Shown: positions 22,001 to 31,679, numbered from the stretch's first letter. The stretch is 64,000 nucleotides of DNA from Heliocidaris erythrogramma (GCA_025617745.1 CM046857.1:25761761-25825760); one strand, 5' to 3'. The notes: generated from the sequence alone by a model not told the origin. Program-made: numbers and translations.

Positions 22001-24725
22001 TGGTATGGTTACCTGCTGAAACAATGAACGTAAAGTTTATGCATATGTTTAATCAAGACAATAAATATGAGAACCTATAAATAAATGAATAAATAAATAA
22101 AGCCAGAAGTCATAACATTCAGTGATCTTCTCTGAAAAGTCCTTTTTCATAGTCATTTTGGGCACTTGGACATAGCTTTCAATCTTCCACATGGCGTCAG
22201 TTTCTCTCGATGCATTTCTGAGCTCGATGGAACATCGGTGGCATTGGCCTTACGAAGTGTCTGCCTGTTTGCAAGTCATCCAGGTCTGCAGGTTGGCTGC
22301 TGTACACCTTGGATTTCAGGAACCCCCAGACGAAGAAGTCCATGTGTGTTAAGTCTGGAGATCTTGGGGGTCATTCCACAGGAGCCGTTTAGCATTAGCT
22401 TCAAATTCAAATTCAAATTCATATTCAAATTCAATTCGGTTTTATTTGATCTCGACTAAAAGTCCCAAGACTAAACATGTCATACATTCAATTATTATTA
22501 TAAGAAACAACAAAAAAGCCCCTTGCCTGATTTGGAATAACTCAATTATCATTACAATAGGCCTTTTTGCTCATTGTGCAGTCTAATCCAAATCAGACAA
22601 GGCGCTGTTATTGTTGGCGCAAATGGGTTTTCACCTAGACACATTAAATGATTCGTATCTATTAAATTCATTACAGATTCCCCACAAGTGTGGTATCAAA
22701 TCTAACCATGGTGCAAGAACTAAGATATTTATATCATATTTTTAATATAAGCATTTTAAAAAGTGTAACATTTTTTTCTGACTCGCACTGCATAATTCCT
22801 GTTTAATAATACTCAAATATTTTGATTTATTGTTGTTGTTGTTGATATATTACAGGAACTGGACACAACATTGTACTTTTAACATGTGCAACTGCATTAG
22901 GAAGATATGCAGGTGAAAACTTCAACGTCCTTTACAGCCTTTCCACTTGTGGAAACTCCGTGGGAATGGTTCTACTCCCTTTTCTCGCGGAAGAGCTGCT
23001 TGATGTGTACGGATGGCGAGGTGTTCTTCTGATCCTAAGTGGTCTCCTGTCAAACGCGATACCCTGTGCCATGGCCATTCGTATAGCCCCAGAAGGTCTT
23101 ACAGGAACAGATGATAAAGAATTGCAGGGAAGTGTCCCAATGGACTATGTTTCTAATTCGGTAGTTCCAGAAGAAGTTTCGGATGCAGGATTCGACATTT
23201 TCCATGCAACTACGGACAATGTCGATAATGACAGGGTCAAAGACATTGATAGGGCACCACTCTTGACTCTTTCAAAGGAACATGGTGGAACGACGGCCGA
23301 TTCGGATCCTTCTTTTGGCCAACATATCAATGAACTTGCTCACAAGAACCGTCTTGATTACATAATGGACATCCCTGGGGATATTTCATTGTGGTTTCGA
23401 AGCACAAACTTTTATACCGACCCAATCTCTACTTTCATTTTCTTGTCCAATACTGTACTATACTTTGTATACACCGGATGGCATTCATTTCTCATTCCAC
23501 ATGCACTGCAACGAGGAATCTCACAACGCAATACAATCGTTATTGCTTTCGTAGCTGCTATTGGTAACCTATCTATTCGACTTGTCATCGCATTCTTAAC
23601 TCACAGGCTTGTTGATCCTATCAGTATGCATCTAGTTTTGACAATCTTCAATATTCTATCGTTGGCGTGTGATGCATTTACCCCCAACTTTTACGTCATG
23701 CTGGTGACGTCATGGTGTTCAGCTGCTGCTATTCCCGGAAGAGCCGTTCTAGCACCTTTAGCGATCAGAGACAGAGTTTCCGACAAAAACTTTGCAATGG
23801 CGATGAGTGTGGATACTGTCTTGGTTGATTGCGGAATTTTCCTGGGTGGATATATTTCAGGTGTGAAATGCATAATGCTAATATACTGAACAGAAATGAA
23901 ATGAGTGTAGGGCTGGGGGGGGGGGGGTCAAGGGGCTTCGCGGGATCATTTTAAAAGAGAAGGGAAGGCTGTCGACAAAAAATGTCGAGAAGAAAGAACT
24001 TCCAAACATGCCAGAATACACTTTGCTACCGATTAGAAAGCACATCCGCAGCGGTGACGTGGAAACTAACCATGCTAACGGGGACATTCCAAATGAAAAT
24101 GTATTTGTTCGTATCTACAAAGACTAAGGGAAATTTGATTCAGATTGTTTCTGGTTTTGCCAAATGATTTATTGCACATAATGTATACGTCAATTACAAA
24201 GTGTCCCCATCTTATAAAATTAAAAAGAAATATTTCTGAAAAAATTTACTTGCACTTTATAAGAGTTTAATTCTGTGATTACAATCTTTCTGCATATATA
24301 CATTTTGGATAACAGCGGTCTACGATGTGAAATATTCAAATTTTCTCTTTTAATTGTTGCATTTCTTGTCTTCGAGTTATCTCGAATCTCGAATGAGGGT
24401 GATAATCATGACAGTGATAAATACCAGCGGAAATCAGCTCGATGAAAACAATCATTAGACTTCTAATGGTATGAATTGATATTCCTTTGTTATTTATTTT
24501 TCCCTCCCCCCCCCCCCCCCCCGCCCCGCCTTTTCTCTTTTTCTTCCTTTCTGTCTCTCGTTTCCTCTTCCTATCCCGCCTTGTCTTTTCACCACAGGAC
24601 TTATTGCTGCCAGTTTTTCATCATATGACGCGACATTCAAACTTCTTGCCGCAGTCGATGTACTCACATTTATCTTTATGTTACTGCCAAAATTATTTAA
24701 GAAACCCAATTCGCCTTACTTATAG
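9779..24725 (+). CDS. Monocarboxylate transporter-like protein (SLC16 family, MFS), four coding exons
   Basis: Joining 9779-10085, 21041-21184, 22856-23860 and 24598-24725 gives an uninterrupted 527-residue protein. Every junction has GT-AG borders and phase 1. SLC16 proteins are 12-helix plasma-membrane transporters of monocarboxylates or related solutes. Visible hallmarks are a lysine in 'GLIKAMGVLF' of helix 1 (residue 68, the place of the substrate-contacting lysine in MCT1), 'PIAAALLSR' after helix 2, 'YGWRGVLLILSGL' near helix 6, a long cytoplasmic loop (about residues 220-310) between the halves, and an arginine in 'NLSIRLVIAF' matching the helix 8 arginine. The usual DG(G/S)WGW signature before helix 1 is absent. 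The substrate cannot be named. Exons 3 and 4 are duplicated downstream. Confidence 0.88.
10420..10925 (-). pseudogene. LINE element C, C-terminal tail and 3' untranslated part
   Basis: On the minus strand from about 10925 to 10790 the frame reads 'GPDVWNNLPHDIKHAVSLF' followed by 'SFKASLKKYLL', then a stop near 10793. This is the typical C-terminal tail of CR1/L2-like reverse transcriptases ('GP..WN.LP..I...S...FK..LK..L'). The sequence beyond it, down to about 10420, is probably its 3' untranslated region, judged by position only. Order and orientation match the pieces at 11985-12300 and 14740-16325, so all three are read as one LINE copy. Confidence 0.7.
10926..11985 (-). mobile_element. 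Copy of the TGACGTCA-rich repeat, inserted in LINE C
   Basis: From about 11020 to 11985 the inverse complement matches the repeat units at 44500-45470, 46090-47100 and 48250-49010. Shared blocks include 'ACGTCCTGACCTCTAGATGA', 'AAATTTACAAAATGGCG' and 'TTACGAATCTAGAGCCAAAT'. It lies between two parts of one LINE reading frame, so it probably entered after the LINE. At the tail side a palindrome 'AGGTGGTCTGTCAT' / 'ATGACAGACCTCCT' (10931-10960) may mark one terminus, because 'ATTAGGTGGTCTGTC' also occurs at 43374 and 47116. Confidence 0.65.
11985..12300 (-). pseudogene. LINE element C, reverse transcriptase core
   Basis: The minus frame reads 'VISWFKDYLDNRRQYV', 'CGVPQGSILGPLLFLIY', then after a 2-base deletion in a TA run 'MNDIVNASPLLTYVLFADDT'. 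The last holds the catalytic 'FADD' box of reverse transcriptase. Downstream the frame runs out in the repeat-derived 'KQLRYSSENNVM'. The part before 'WF' is lost at the 12311 insertion. It is inactive because of the frameshift and the two insertions. Confidence 0.85.
12311..14726. mobile_element. TIR-bounded minisatellite element inside LINE C
   Basis: The stretch begins TATGCCTCCGC (12311-12321) and ends with its exact inverse complement (14716-14726). After a short hairpin and a GTCC run (12360-12384) it consists almost entirely of a tandem array, about 12390-14560. Unit starts at 'ttagcaccgttacc' are 12551, 12721, 12882, 13051, 13212, 13382, 13543, 13713, 13883, 14054, 14215 and 14371. 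Spacing alternates 170 and 161 bp in the first part, so a dimer of about 331 bp is the repeating block. The 9 bp difference is presence or absence of 'CACAGAGGT'. It splits the LINE reverse transcriptase frame. No protein is encoded. Confidence 0.85.
14735..16325 (-). pseudogene. LINE element C, endonuclease and N-terminal half of reverse transcriptase
   Basis: The minus strand shows endonuclease motifs 'GKGGGVAFYI' (about 16270), 'LVGVIYR' followed by a stop, 'MGDFNIDLSLPY' (about 16040), 'DKPTRITNT' and 'YYDISDHLPIF' (about 15840). The reverse transcriptase half (14679-15383) follows with 'SPSKSSGHDGISVYLLKQ', 'KMIPVFKKDD', 'NYRPISLSKILEKIVYKRL' and 'NQYGFRKNHST'. The frame is then cut by the 12311-14726 insertion before the first catalytic aspartate. 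At least one stop and several frame changes lie in between. The endonuclease N-terminus is lost at 16325, where another repeat begins. Confidence 0.85.
16326..16560 (+). repeat. Dispersed repeat, inverted partner at 61131-61350
   Basis: About 200 bp match the inverse complement of 61131-61350 at roughly 90% by eye. Shared blocks include 'ACAATGCGCACAGCCCATTG' and 'CTGCATGCGACATCGAG'. This copy has a G run (16444-16459). It borders the truncated LINE C endonuclease, so it may have caused or followed that truncation. Confidence 0.8.
16589..16747. mobile_element. Short palindromic-ended element of the GGCGGATCC family
   Basis: It begins CAGGGGCGGATC and ends GATCCGCCGCTG, inverse complements with one mismatch, enclosing 'aggattttgtagaaga' and G-rich sequence. 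Related sequences occur at 38455-38760 and 42210-43320. Confidence 0.7.
17249..17408 (+). pseudogene. Short open C-terminal-like fragment inside the 3.9 kb element
   Basis: About 50 codons read 'NPNDPEPQCLYQAGPPKIS', then 'QSKYEDLLTLCSGRIPVIN' and 'HPDNQAFYRQLLH', ending in a stop near 17403. Composition is protein-like (Pro, Tyr, Cys, Leu at plausible spacing) and differs from the AT-rich surroundings. A stop codon lies directly upstream and no Met is in frame, so it is a remnant or the end of a spliced frame. I do not recognise the family. Its place near the left TIR suggests it is the tail of the element's own protein. Confidence 0.35.
17410..19960. other. AT-rich interior of the 3.9 kb element, no gene
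   Basis: Contains 'TGTATGTTG' repeats at 18090-18180 and an AG microsatellite at about 19697-19724. I see no protein-like frame longer than about 75 codons that has any recognisable motif. Confidence 0.55.
19960..20800. repeat. 276 bp sub-terminal tandem repeat
   Basis: Units start at 'actcgcgaataaaca' positions 19966, 20241 and 20517 (spacing 275 and 276), with a diverged fourth unit after about 20640. Each carries 'CATTTCGTGAACTAAATCGC' and, inverted about 35 bases on, 'GTTCACGAAATGACACGAA'. The hairpin core resembles the element's own TIR motif, so it looks like a multiplied transposase-binding region (inference). Confidence 0.85.
21041..21184 (+). CDS. Transporter coding exon 2 (helices 2-4)
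   Basis: A 144-base symmetric exon (phase 1 on both sides) between TTTAAG and GTGAGC. It encodes 'PIAAALLSRNVHLRLLLVI' and then 'GNGGTVLASLATSKIQLF', matching the SLC16 pattern after helix 2 and across helices 3 and 4. It lies outside the downstream duplication. Confidence 0.85.
22197..22376 (-). pseudogene. Mariner/Tc1-like transposase C-terminal fragment (copy 1)
   Basis: The minus frame reads 'PPRSPDLTHMDFFVWGFLKS' followed by 'KVYSSQPADLDDL'. This matches the segment around the third catalytic acid (the D of 'MDFF') of mariner-family DDD/E transposases. The expected tryptophan before 'PPRSPDL' is a TGA stop here. Only the last part of the enzyme is present, so it is dead. Confidence 0.8.
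22384..22660. repeat. ATTCAA tract and retroelement-like 3' sequence
   Basis: A run of 'TTCAAA' units (22390-22432) is followed by 'CGGTTTTATTTGATCTCGAC' and two inverted 'AAATCAGACAAGGCGC' / 'GCCCCTTGCCTGATTT' segments (about 22517 and 22590). This resembles the microsatellite tail and 3' end of a retroelement. The same block is at 27580-27856 in copy 2. Confidence 0.55.
22856..23860 (+). CDS. Transporter coding exon 3 (helices 4-11, copy 1)
   Basis: A 1005-base exon, phase 1 on both sides, between TATTACAG and GTGTGA. It covers residues 151-485: the glycine-rich helix 5 ('LYSLSTCGNSVGMVLLPF'), 'DVYGWRGVLLILSGL', the acidic cytoplasmic loop ('TGTDDKELQG' to 'HKNRLDYIMD'), then helices 7-11 ending in 'CGIFLGGYIS'. 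Being a multiple of three with equal phases it can be skipped or repeated without a frameshift. Confidence 0.9.
24598..24725 (+). CDS. Transporter coding exon 4 (helix 12 and C-terminus, copy 1)
   Basis: After a pyrimidine-rich tract and ACCACAG the exon encodes 'GLIAASFSSYDATFKLLAAV' and 'DVLTFIFMLLPKLF', the usual last SLC16 helix with its preceding 'SYD..F' motif. It ends 'KKPNSPYL' and a TAG stop. The C-terminal tail is very short. Confidence 0.88.
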
Positions 24726-24866
24726 GGAGATGAATTCTTATTTTGACTAAATGAGTTTAAACATTGTCACAAAAATATGCCTTTGAATTACTTTAGTGTT
24801 ATTCCTTTAAACATCGAACTAATTATGTGATTATTTGACATAATTATACAGGCCTATAATTATGCA

Positions 24867-24872
24867 AATAAA
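24867..24872 (+). promoter_or_regulatory. Candidate polyadenylation signal AATAAA
   Basis: The first AATAAA after the transporter stop, 142 bases downstream. The equivalent in copy 2 is at 30065-30070. Confidence 0.55.
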
Positions 24873-25149
24873 TTGATACTGTAAATGTATGTAATGAATT
24901 TATTGATTGAACTTCAATATTTTGTTCGAATATAACAGCAATAATCAGAACAATAATGGTGATAATAATAATAAGAGTAACACAGTTATGACAAAAACAG
25001 AACAATATATCGTGAGTATAGCATTGGAAGCATAAACAAAAACAAAAACAAAATACTCATAATTGCTCAACCAGACATGCTCTTTCATGAAATATAAATT
25101 ATCAGATTATGTACAAATAGTGTAAGGTGATAAGAAAAAGAGCCATTAA

Positions 25150-25752
25150 AGGCCAAGTCCACCCTAATATCAAGTTGATTTGAATAAATAGAGTAAAATC
25201 AAACAAGCGTAACAGTGAAAATTTCACTGAAATCGGATGTAAAATAAGAAAGTTACGGCATTTTGAAGTTTTGCATTATTTCATGAAACAGTGATATGCA
25301 TAACATGGGCGGTATGCAAATGAGTGAACCGATGATGTCATGCACTCACTTTTCCTTATGTATTTTATTATATGAAATATAATATATTTCATTTTTTTGC
25401 TTCAATAATGTAAAACATGGTTTGACTCCATATGGAACATGTAAAATCATCATTATTGTAACTTATTTTCATACAAGGAAGGGATTATTTATTATCACAT
25501 CTATAAAAATTGAAATATTTGAAATTTCATATAATAAAATACATAAGGAAAAGTGAGTGTGTGACATCATCGGTTCACTCATTTGCATACCGCCCATGCT
25601 ATGCATATCACTGTTTCATGAAATAATGCAAAACTTCAAAATGCCGTAACTTTCTTATTTTACATCCGATTTCAGTGAAATTTTCACTGTTACGCTTGTT
25701 TAATTTTACTCTATTTATTCAAATCAACTTGATATTAGGGTCGACTTGGCCT
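25150..25752. mobile_element. TTAA-flanked fold-back element, copy 1
   Basis: Ends are AGGCCAAGTCCACCC and its near-perfect inverse complement, flanked by TTAA on both sides (25146-25149, 25753-25756). Long inverted arms of about 215 bases enclose a unique centre. TTAA target sites fit piggyBac- or Kolobok-type elements, and the AGG start fits the latter better (inference). The centre is inverted relative to 30348-30950. Confidence 0.85.
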
Positions 25753-25830
25753 TTAAAAGAATTATATACATATATTTATACATAATATAGATATGCCTAA
25801 TAATAAACAATTTAAAGGTTACCATGTTGA

Positions 25831-26211
25831 TCAATAGTATATCGCAAAAATTTGGCAAATTCTTGTATGAGAGCGTCTTCTTTGAGTGATATTATGAATA
25901 TGAATCTCTTCAAACTGTTTGTTTTCAAAGTTATCATTGAGTGTTTTAAGATTATTAAAAAACAGTTCTTTTCTTATTCTAAATTTATCACACTGCATGA
26001 TATAATGGAATTCATCTCCTACTGTTTGCATACTACATTCTTCACAAAAACGTATATTCACTAGTATTTTGTGAGGGCGATGATATCCTGCTTTTTCAGT
26101 TGGTAGGTTATGTGAACTTATGCGAAATTTGCAGATGTTTGCAGATGTAAATGTATTTTTTTCAATCTCGTGACAGCATGCGTGCAATTTACGCAATGAA
26201 AAAGGTTTCAT
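25831..26211 (-). pseudogene. LINE reverse transcriptase C-terminal (Cys/His) tail, copy 1
   Basis: 126 codons: 'CKFRISSHNLPTEKAGYH', then 'RFCEECSMQTVGDEFHYIMQ' followed by 'CDKFRIRKELF'. The C-x2-C ... H-x4-C spacing and 'DEFH' pattern are typical of the zinc-binding-like tail of LINE reverse transcriptases. No polymerase domain is attached. Repeated identically at 31029-31409. Confidence 0.7.
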
Positions 26212-26334
26212 CGGGAGTGTGGTCTCGGTGGTCGAAAACTAATTTTATTTCTATGTGAATAGTGATGGAAGTTTGAATGTACATCTGATGCAGTAGAAGA
26301 AACAGGCTCAAACAGGACACGGAAAAGTAGTCCA

Positions 26335-26481
26335 GGGCCCTCTTGCATAAAGAGTTGCAATTAAACGCAACTCCAAAAATTTAACACAACTCGATTTTCA
26401 ACCAATCAGGATTGCGTATTTGGGACTTGCGTTTAATTTACTGAGTTGCGTTTAATCGCAACTTTTTATGCAAAAGGGCCC
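26335..26481. mobile_element. GGGCCC-ended hairpin element (copy 1)
   Basis: Begins GGGCCCTCTTGCATAAAGAG and ends with an inverse complement (TTTATGCAAAAGGGCCC). Inner arms with 'TTGCAATTAAACGCAACTC' also pair. About 147 bp, non-coding, MITE-like. Copy 2 at 31533-31679. Confidence 0.75.
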
Positions 26482-27392
26482 AGTCATGTTTTAAACTAAT
26501 AAGTCTACACAACTTACCTTATAAATAATCATAATAATAATAATAATAATAATAATGATGATAATTGATTAGGCGGACGGTGACGGAGGGATCGTTTCAT
26601 CTCTTTATCAAATTTTCTTCCCCCTCTTTTTAAAATTTTCTCTATTTCCCCCCTTTTTCACCATTCGATTGCGGGACACTTGACCCCCGGCCCCTCCAGA
26701 CCCAATTGTAACTATAAGCTACTGCGAGTCGGGAACTGTATATTAAGGAATTCAAATTTTCCAACATGCAGGGACCATGTCCTTCCCTGCTGTCTGAGAG
26801 AAGAAGTCTCGTTCGTATTTTGTTGTCTCTTGCGTATAAATTATTATTTAAAAAAAACACACGTAATCATCCAGCCATAATGCAAGACTTGTGTTAGAAT
26901 AACAGGAAAATCTCCATTTCACATGGTGGAATAACAATTACGGTGTATTAACTTTGTTTTGAAATAGCCGAATAGATTAAAAAGACGATCAGTATCACAC
27001 TAGAGTGTGAGTCAGAAAAAGATGTTACACTTTTTAAATTGAGTATTGTTTTAAAATTTGTGGGATTAACAAATATTTTTAGCATGTATGGAGAGTTTAT
27101 ATTCCTTTGTTGGTTGGCAACATTTGTTTCAATGGTTCTGTTACGGTTGAGTGCACAACAACCATTGTTTGCAAGACTCAACTCATTTGCGCCAAGTGGT
27201 ATGGTTACCTGCTGAAACAATGAACGTAAAGTTTATGCATATGTTTAATCAAGACAATAAATATGAGAACCTATAAATAAATGAATAAATAAATAAAGCC
27301 AGAAGTCATAACATTCAGTGATCTTCTCTGAAAAGTCCTTTTTCATAGTCATTTTGGGCACTTGGACATAGCTTTCAATCTTCCACATGGCG

Positions 27393-27572
27393 TCAGTTTC
27401 TCTCGATGCATTTCTGAGCTCGATGGAACATCGGTGGCATTGGCCTTACGAAGTGTCTGCCTGTTTGCAAGTCATCCAGGTCTGCAGGTTGGCTGCTGTA
27501 CACCTTGGATTTCAGGAACCCCCAGACGAAGAAGTCCATGTGTGTTAAGTCTGGAGATCTTGGGGGTCATTC
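27393..27572 (-). pseudogene. Mariner/Tc1-like transposase fragment (copy 2)
   Basis: Same sequence as 22197-22376, carried along in the tandem duplication, including the stop in place of tryptophan before 'PPRSPDL'. Confidence 0.8.
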
Positions 27573-28051
27573 CACAGGAGCCGTTTAGCATTAGCTTCAA
27601 ATTCAAATTCAAATTCATATTCAAATTCAATTCGGTTTTATTTGATCTCGACTAAAAGTCCCAAGACTAAACATGTCATACATTCAATTATTATTATAAG
27701 AAACAACAAAAAAGCCCCTTGCCTGATTTGGAATAACTCAATTATCATTACAATAGGCCTTTTTGCTCATTGTGCAGTCTAATCCAAATCAGACAAGGCG
27801 CTGTTATTGTTGGCGCAAATGGGTTTTCACCTAGACACATTAAATGATTCGTATCTATTAAATTCATTACAGATTCCCCACAAGTGTGGTATCAAATCTA
27901 ACCATGGTGCAAGAACTAAGATATTTATATCATATTTTTAATATAAGCATTTTAAAAAGTGTAACATTTTTTTCTGACTCGCACTGCATAATTCCTGTTT
28001 AATAATACTCAAATATTTTGATTTATTGTTGTTGTTGTTGATATATTACAG

Positions 28052-29923
28052 GAACTGGACACAACATTGTACTTTTAACATGTGCAACTGCATTAGGAAG
28101 ATATGCAGGTGAAAACTTCAACGTCCTTTACAGCCTTTCCACTTGTGGAAACTCCGTGGGAATGGTTCTACTCCCTTTTCTCGCGGAAGAGCTGCTTGAT
28201 GTGTACGGATGGCGAGGTGTTCTTCTGATCCTAAGTGGTCTCCTGTCAAACGCGATACCCTGTGCCATGGCCATTCGTATAGCCCCAGAAGGTCTTACAG
28301 GAACAGATGATAAAGAATTGCAGGGAAGTGTCCCAATGGACTATGTTTCTAATTCGGTAGTTCCAGAAGAAGTTTCGGATGCAGGATTCGACATTTTCCA
28401 TGCAACTACGGACAATGTCGATAATGACAGGGTCAAAGACATTGATAGGGCACCACTCTTGACTCTTTCAAAGGAACATGGTGGAACGACGGCCGATTCG
28501 GATCCTTCTTTTGGCCAACATATCAATGAACTTGCTCACAAGAACCGTCTTGATTACATAATGGACATCCCTGGGGATATTTCATTGTGGTTTCGAAGCA
28601 CAAACTTTTATACCGACCCAATCTCTACTTTCATTTTCTTGTCCAATACTGTACTATACTTTGTATACACCGGATGGCATTCATTTCTCATTCCACATGC
28701 ACTGCAACGAGGAATCTCACAACGCAATACAATCGTTATTGCTTTCGTAGCTGCTATTGGTAACCTATCTATTCGACTTGTCATCGCATTCTTAACTCAC
28801 AGGCTTGTTGATCCTATCAGTATGCATCTAGTTTTGACAATCTTCAATATTCTATCGTTGGCGTGTGATGCATTTACCCCCAACTTTTACGTCATGCTGG
28901 TGACGTCATGGTGTTCAGCTGCTGCTATTCCCGGAAGAGCCGTTCTAGCACCTTTAGCGATCAGAGACAGAGTTTCCGACAAAAACTTTGCAATGGCGAT
29001 GAGTGTGGATACTGTCTTGGTTGATTGCGGAATTTTCCTGGGTGGATATATTTCAGGTGTGAAATGCATAATGCTAATATACTGAACAGAAATGAAATGA
29101 GTGTAGGGCTGGGGGGGGGGGGGGGGTCAAGGGGCTTCGCGGGATCATTTTAAAAGAGAAGGGAAGGCTGTCGACAAAAAATGTCGAGAAGAAAGAACTT
29201 CCAAACATGCCAGAATACACTTTGCTACCGATTAGAAAGCACATCCGCAGCGGTGACGTGGAAACTAACCATGCTAACGGGGACATTCCAAATGAAAATG
29301 TATTTGTTCGTATCTACAAAGACTAAGGGAAATTTGATTCAGATTGTTTCTGGTTTTGCCAAATGATTTATTGCACATAATGTATACGTCAATTACAAAG
29401 TGTCCCCATCTTATAAAATTAAAAAGAAATATTTCTGAAAAAATTTACTTGCACTTTATAAGAGTTTAATTCTGTGATTACAATCTTTCTGCATATATAC
29501 ATTTTGGATAACAGCGGTCTACGATGTGAAATATTCAAATTTTCTCTTTTAATTGTTGCATTTCTTGTCTTCGAGTTATCTCGAATCTCGAATGAGGGTG
29601 ATAATCATGACAGTGATAAATACCAACGGAAATCAGCTCGATGAAAACAATCATTAGACTTCTAATGAGTATGAATTGATATTCCTTTGTTATTTATTTT
29701 TCCCCCCCCCCCCCCCCCCCGCCCCGCCTTTTCTCTTTTTCTTCCTTTCTGTCTCTCGTTTCCTCTTCCTATCCCGCCTTGTCTTTTCACCACAGGACTT
29801 ATTGCTGCCAGTTTTTCATCATATGACGCGACATTCAAACTTCTTGCCGCAGTCGATGTACTCACATTTATCTTTATGTTACTGCCAAAATTATTTAAGA
29901 AACCCAATTCGCCTTACTTATAG
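28052..29923 (+). CDS. Duplicated transporter exons 3 and 4 (28052-29056, 29796-29923)
   Basis: Both exons, their splice sites and the stop are preserved without visible coding change. No duplicate of exons 1 and 2 exists between copies, so this is not a complete second gene. Three fates are possible from phase alone: an alternative 3' exon pair for the same promoter, an in-frame transcript with exon 3 twice (both borders are phase 1), or an unexpressed partial duplicate. An assembly artefact is also possible. Confidence 0.75.
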
Positions 29924-30064
29924 GGAGATGAATTCTTATTTTGACTAAATGAGTTTAAACATTGTCACAAAAATATGCCTTTGAATTACTTTAGTGTTAT
30001 TCCTTTAAACATCGAACTAATTATGTGATTATTTGACATAATTATACAGGCCTATAATTATGCA

Positions 30065-30070
30065 AATAAA
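30065..30070 (+). promoter_or_regulatory. Candidate polyadenylation signal AATAAA, copy 2
   Basis: Duplicate of the signal at 24867, downstream of exon 4 copy 2, so both exon sets retain their own 3' end signal. Confidence 0.5.
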
Positions 30071-30347
30071 TTGATACTGTAAATGTATGTAATGAATTTA
30101 TTGATTGAACTTCAATATTTTGTTCGAATATAACAGCAATAATCAGAACAATAATGGTGATAATAATAATAAGAGTAACACAGTTATGACAAAAACAGAA
30201 CAATATATCGTGAGTATAGCATTGGAAGCATAAACAAAAACAAAAACAAAATACTCATAATTGCTCAACCAGACATGCTCTTTCATGAAATATAAATTAT
30301 CAGATTATGTACAAATAGTGTAAGGTGATAAGAAAAAGAGCCATTAA

Positions 30348-30950
30348 AGGCCAAGTCCACCCTAATATCAAGTTGATTTGAATAAATAGAGTAAAATCAA
30401 ACAAGCGTAACAGTGAAAATTTCACTGAAATCGGATGTAAAATAAGAAAGTTACGGCATTTTGAAGTTTTGCATTATTTCATGAAACAGTGATATGCATA
30501 GCATAGGCGGTATGCAAATGAGTGAACCGATGATGTCACACTCTCACTTTTCCTTATGTATTTTATTATATGAAATTTCAAATATTTCAATTTTTATAGA
30601 TGTGATAATAAATAATCCCTTCCTTGTATGAAAATAAGTTACAATAATGATGATTTTACATGTTCCATATGGAGTCAAACCATGTTTTACATTATTGAAG
30701 CAAAAAAATGAAATATATTATATTTCATATAATAAAATACATAAGGAAAAGTGAGTGCATGACATCATCGGTTCACTCATTTGCATACCGCCCATGTTAT
30801 GCATATCACTGTTTCATGAAATAATGCAAAACTTCAAAATGCCGTAACTTTCTTATTTTACATCCGATTTCAGTGAAATTTTCACTGTTACGCTTGTTTA
30901 ATTTTACTCTATTTATTCAAATCAACTTGATATTAGGGTCGACTTGGCCT
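30348..30950. mobile_element. TTAA-flanked fold-back element, copy 2 with inverted centre
   Basis: Same length (603 bp), same outer arms and TTAA flanks as 25150-25752. The central part reads in the opposite direction ('TTTCAATTTTTATAGATGTG' near the left here, near the right in copy 1). Confidence 0.85.
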
Positions 30951-31028
30951 TTAAAAGAATTATATACATATATTTATACATAATATAGATATGCCTAATA
31001 ATAAACAATTTAAAGGTTACCATGTTGA

Positions 31029-31409
31029 TCAATAGTATATCGCAAAAATTTGGCAAATTCTTGTATGAGAGCGTCTTCTTTGAGTGATATTATGAATATG
31101 AATCTCTTCAAACTGTTTGTTTTCAAAGTTATCATTGAGTGTTTTAAGATTATTAAAAAACAGTTCTTTTCTTATTCTAAATTTATCACACTGCATGATA
31201 TAATGGAATTCATCTCCTACTGTTTGCATACTACATTCTTCACAAAAACGTATATTCACTAGTATTTTGTGAGGGCGATGATATCCTGCTTTTTCAGTTG
31301 GTAGGTTATGTGAACTTATGCGAAATTTGCAGATGTTTGCAGATGTAAATGTATTTTTTTCAATCTCGTGACAGCATGCGTGCAATTTACGCAATGAAAA
31401 AGGTTTCAT
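31029..31409 (-). pseudogene. LINE C-terminal (Cys/His) tail, copy 2
   Basis: Identical in translation to 25831-26211 as part of the 5.2 kb duplication. Confidence 0.7.
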
Positions 31410-31532
31410 CGGGAGTGTGGTCTCGGTGGTCGAAAACTAATTTTATTTCTATGTGAATAGTGATGGAAGTTTGAATGTACATCTGATGCAGTAGAAGAAA
31501 CAGGCTCAAACAGGACACGGAAAAGTAGTCCA

Positions 31533-31679
31533 GGGCCCTCTTGCATAAAGAGTTGCAATTAAACGCAACTCCAAAAATTTAACACAACTCGATTTTCAAC
31601 CAATCAGGATTGCGTATTTGGGACTTGCGTTTAATTTACTGAGTTGCGTTTAATCGCAACTTTTTATGCAAAAGGGCCC
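31533..31679. mobile_element. GGGCCC-ended hairpin element (copy 2)
   Basis: Duplicate of 26335-26481 within the 5.2 kb repeat. Confidence 0.75.

Larger units (their letters stand above)
21367..26562 (+). repeat. 5.2 kb tandem duplication, copy 1
   Basis: It begins at 'aattgattaggcgg' and is followed directly by copy 2 (26563-31764) with an offset of 5196-5198 bases. Contents are a mariner fragment (22197-22376), transporter exons 3 and 4, a TTAA fold-back element (25150-25752), a LINE tail (25831-26211), a hairpin (26335-26481) and an AAT microsatellite at the end. Differences seen between copies are few: homopolymer lengths, single bases near 24427 and 24475, and an inverted centre of the fold-back. 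Confidence 0.95.
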
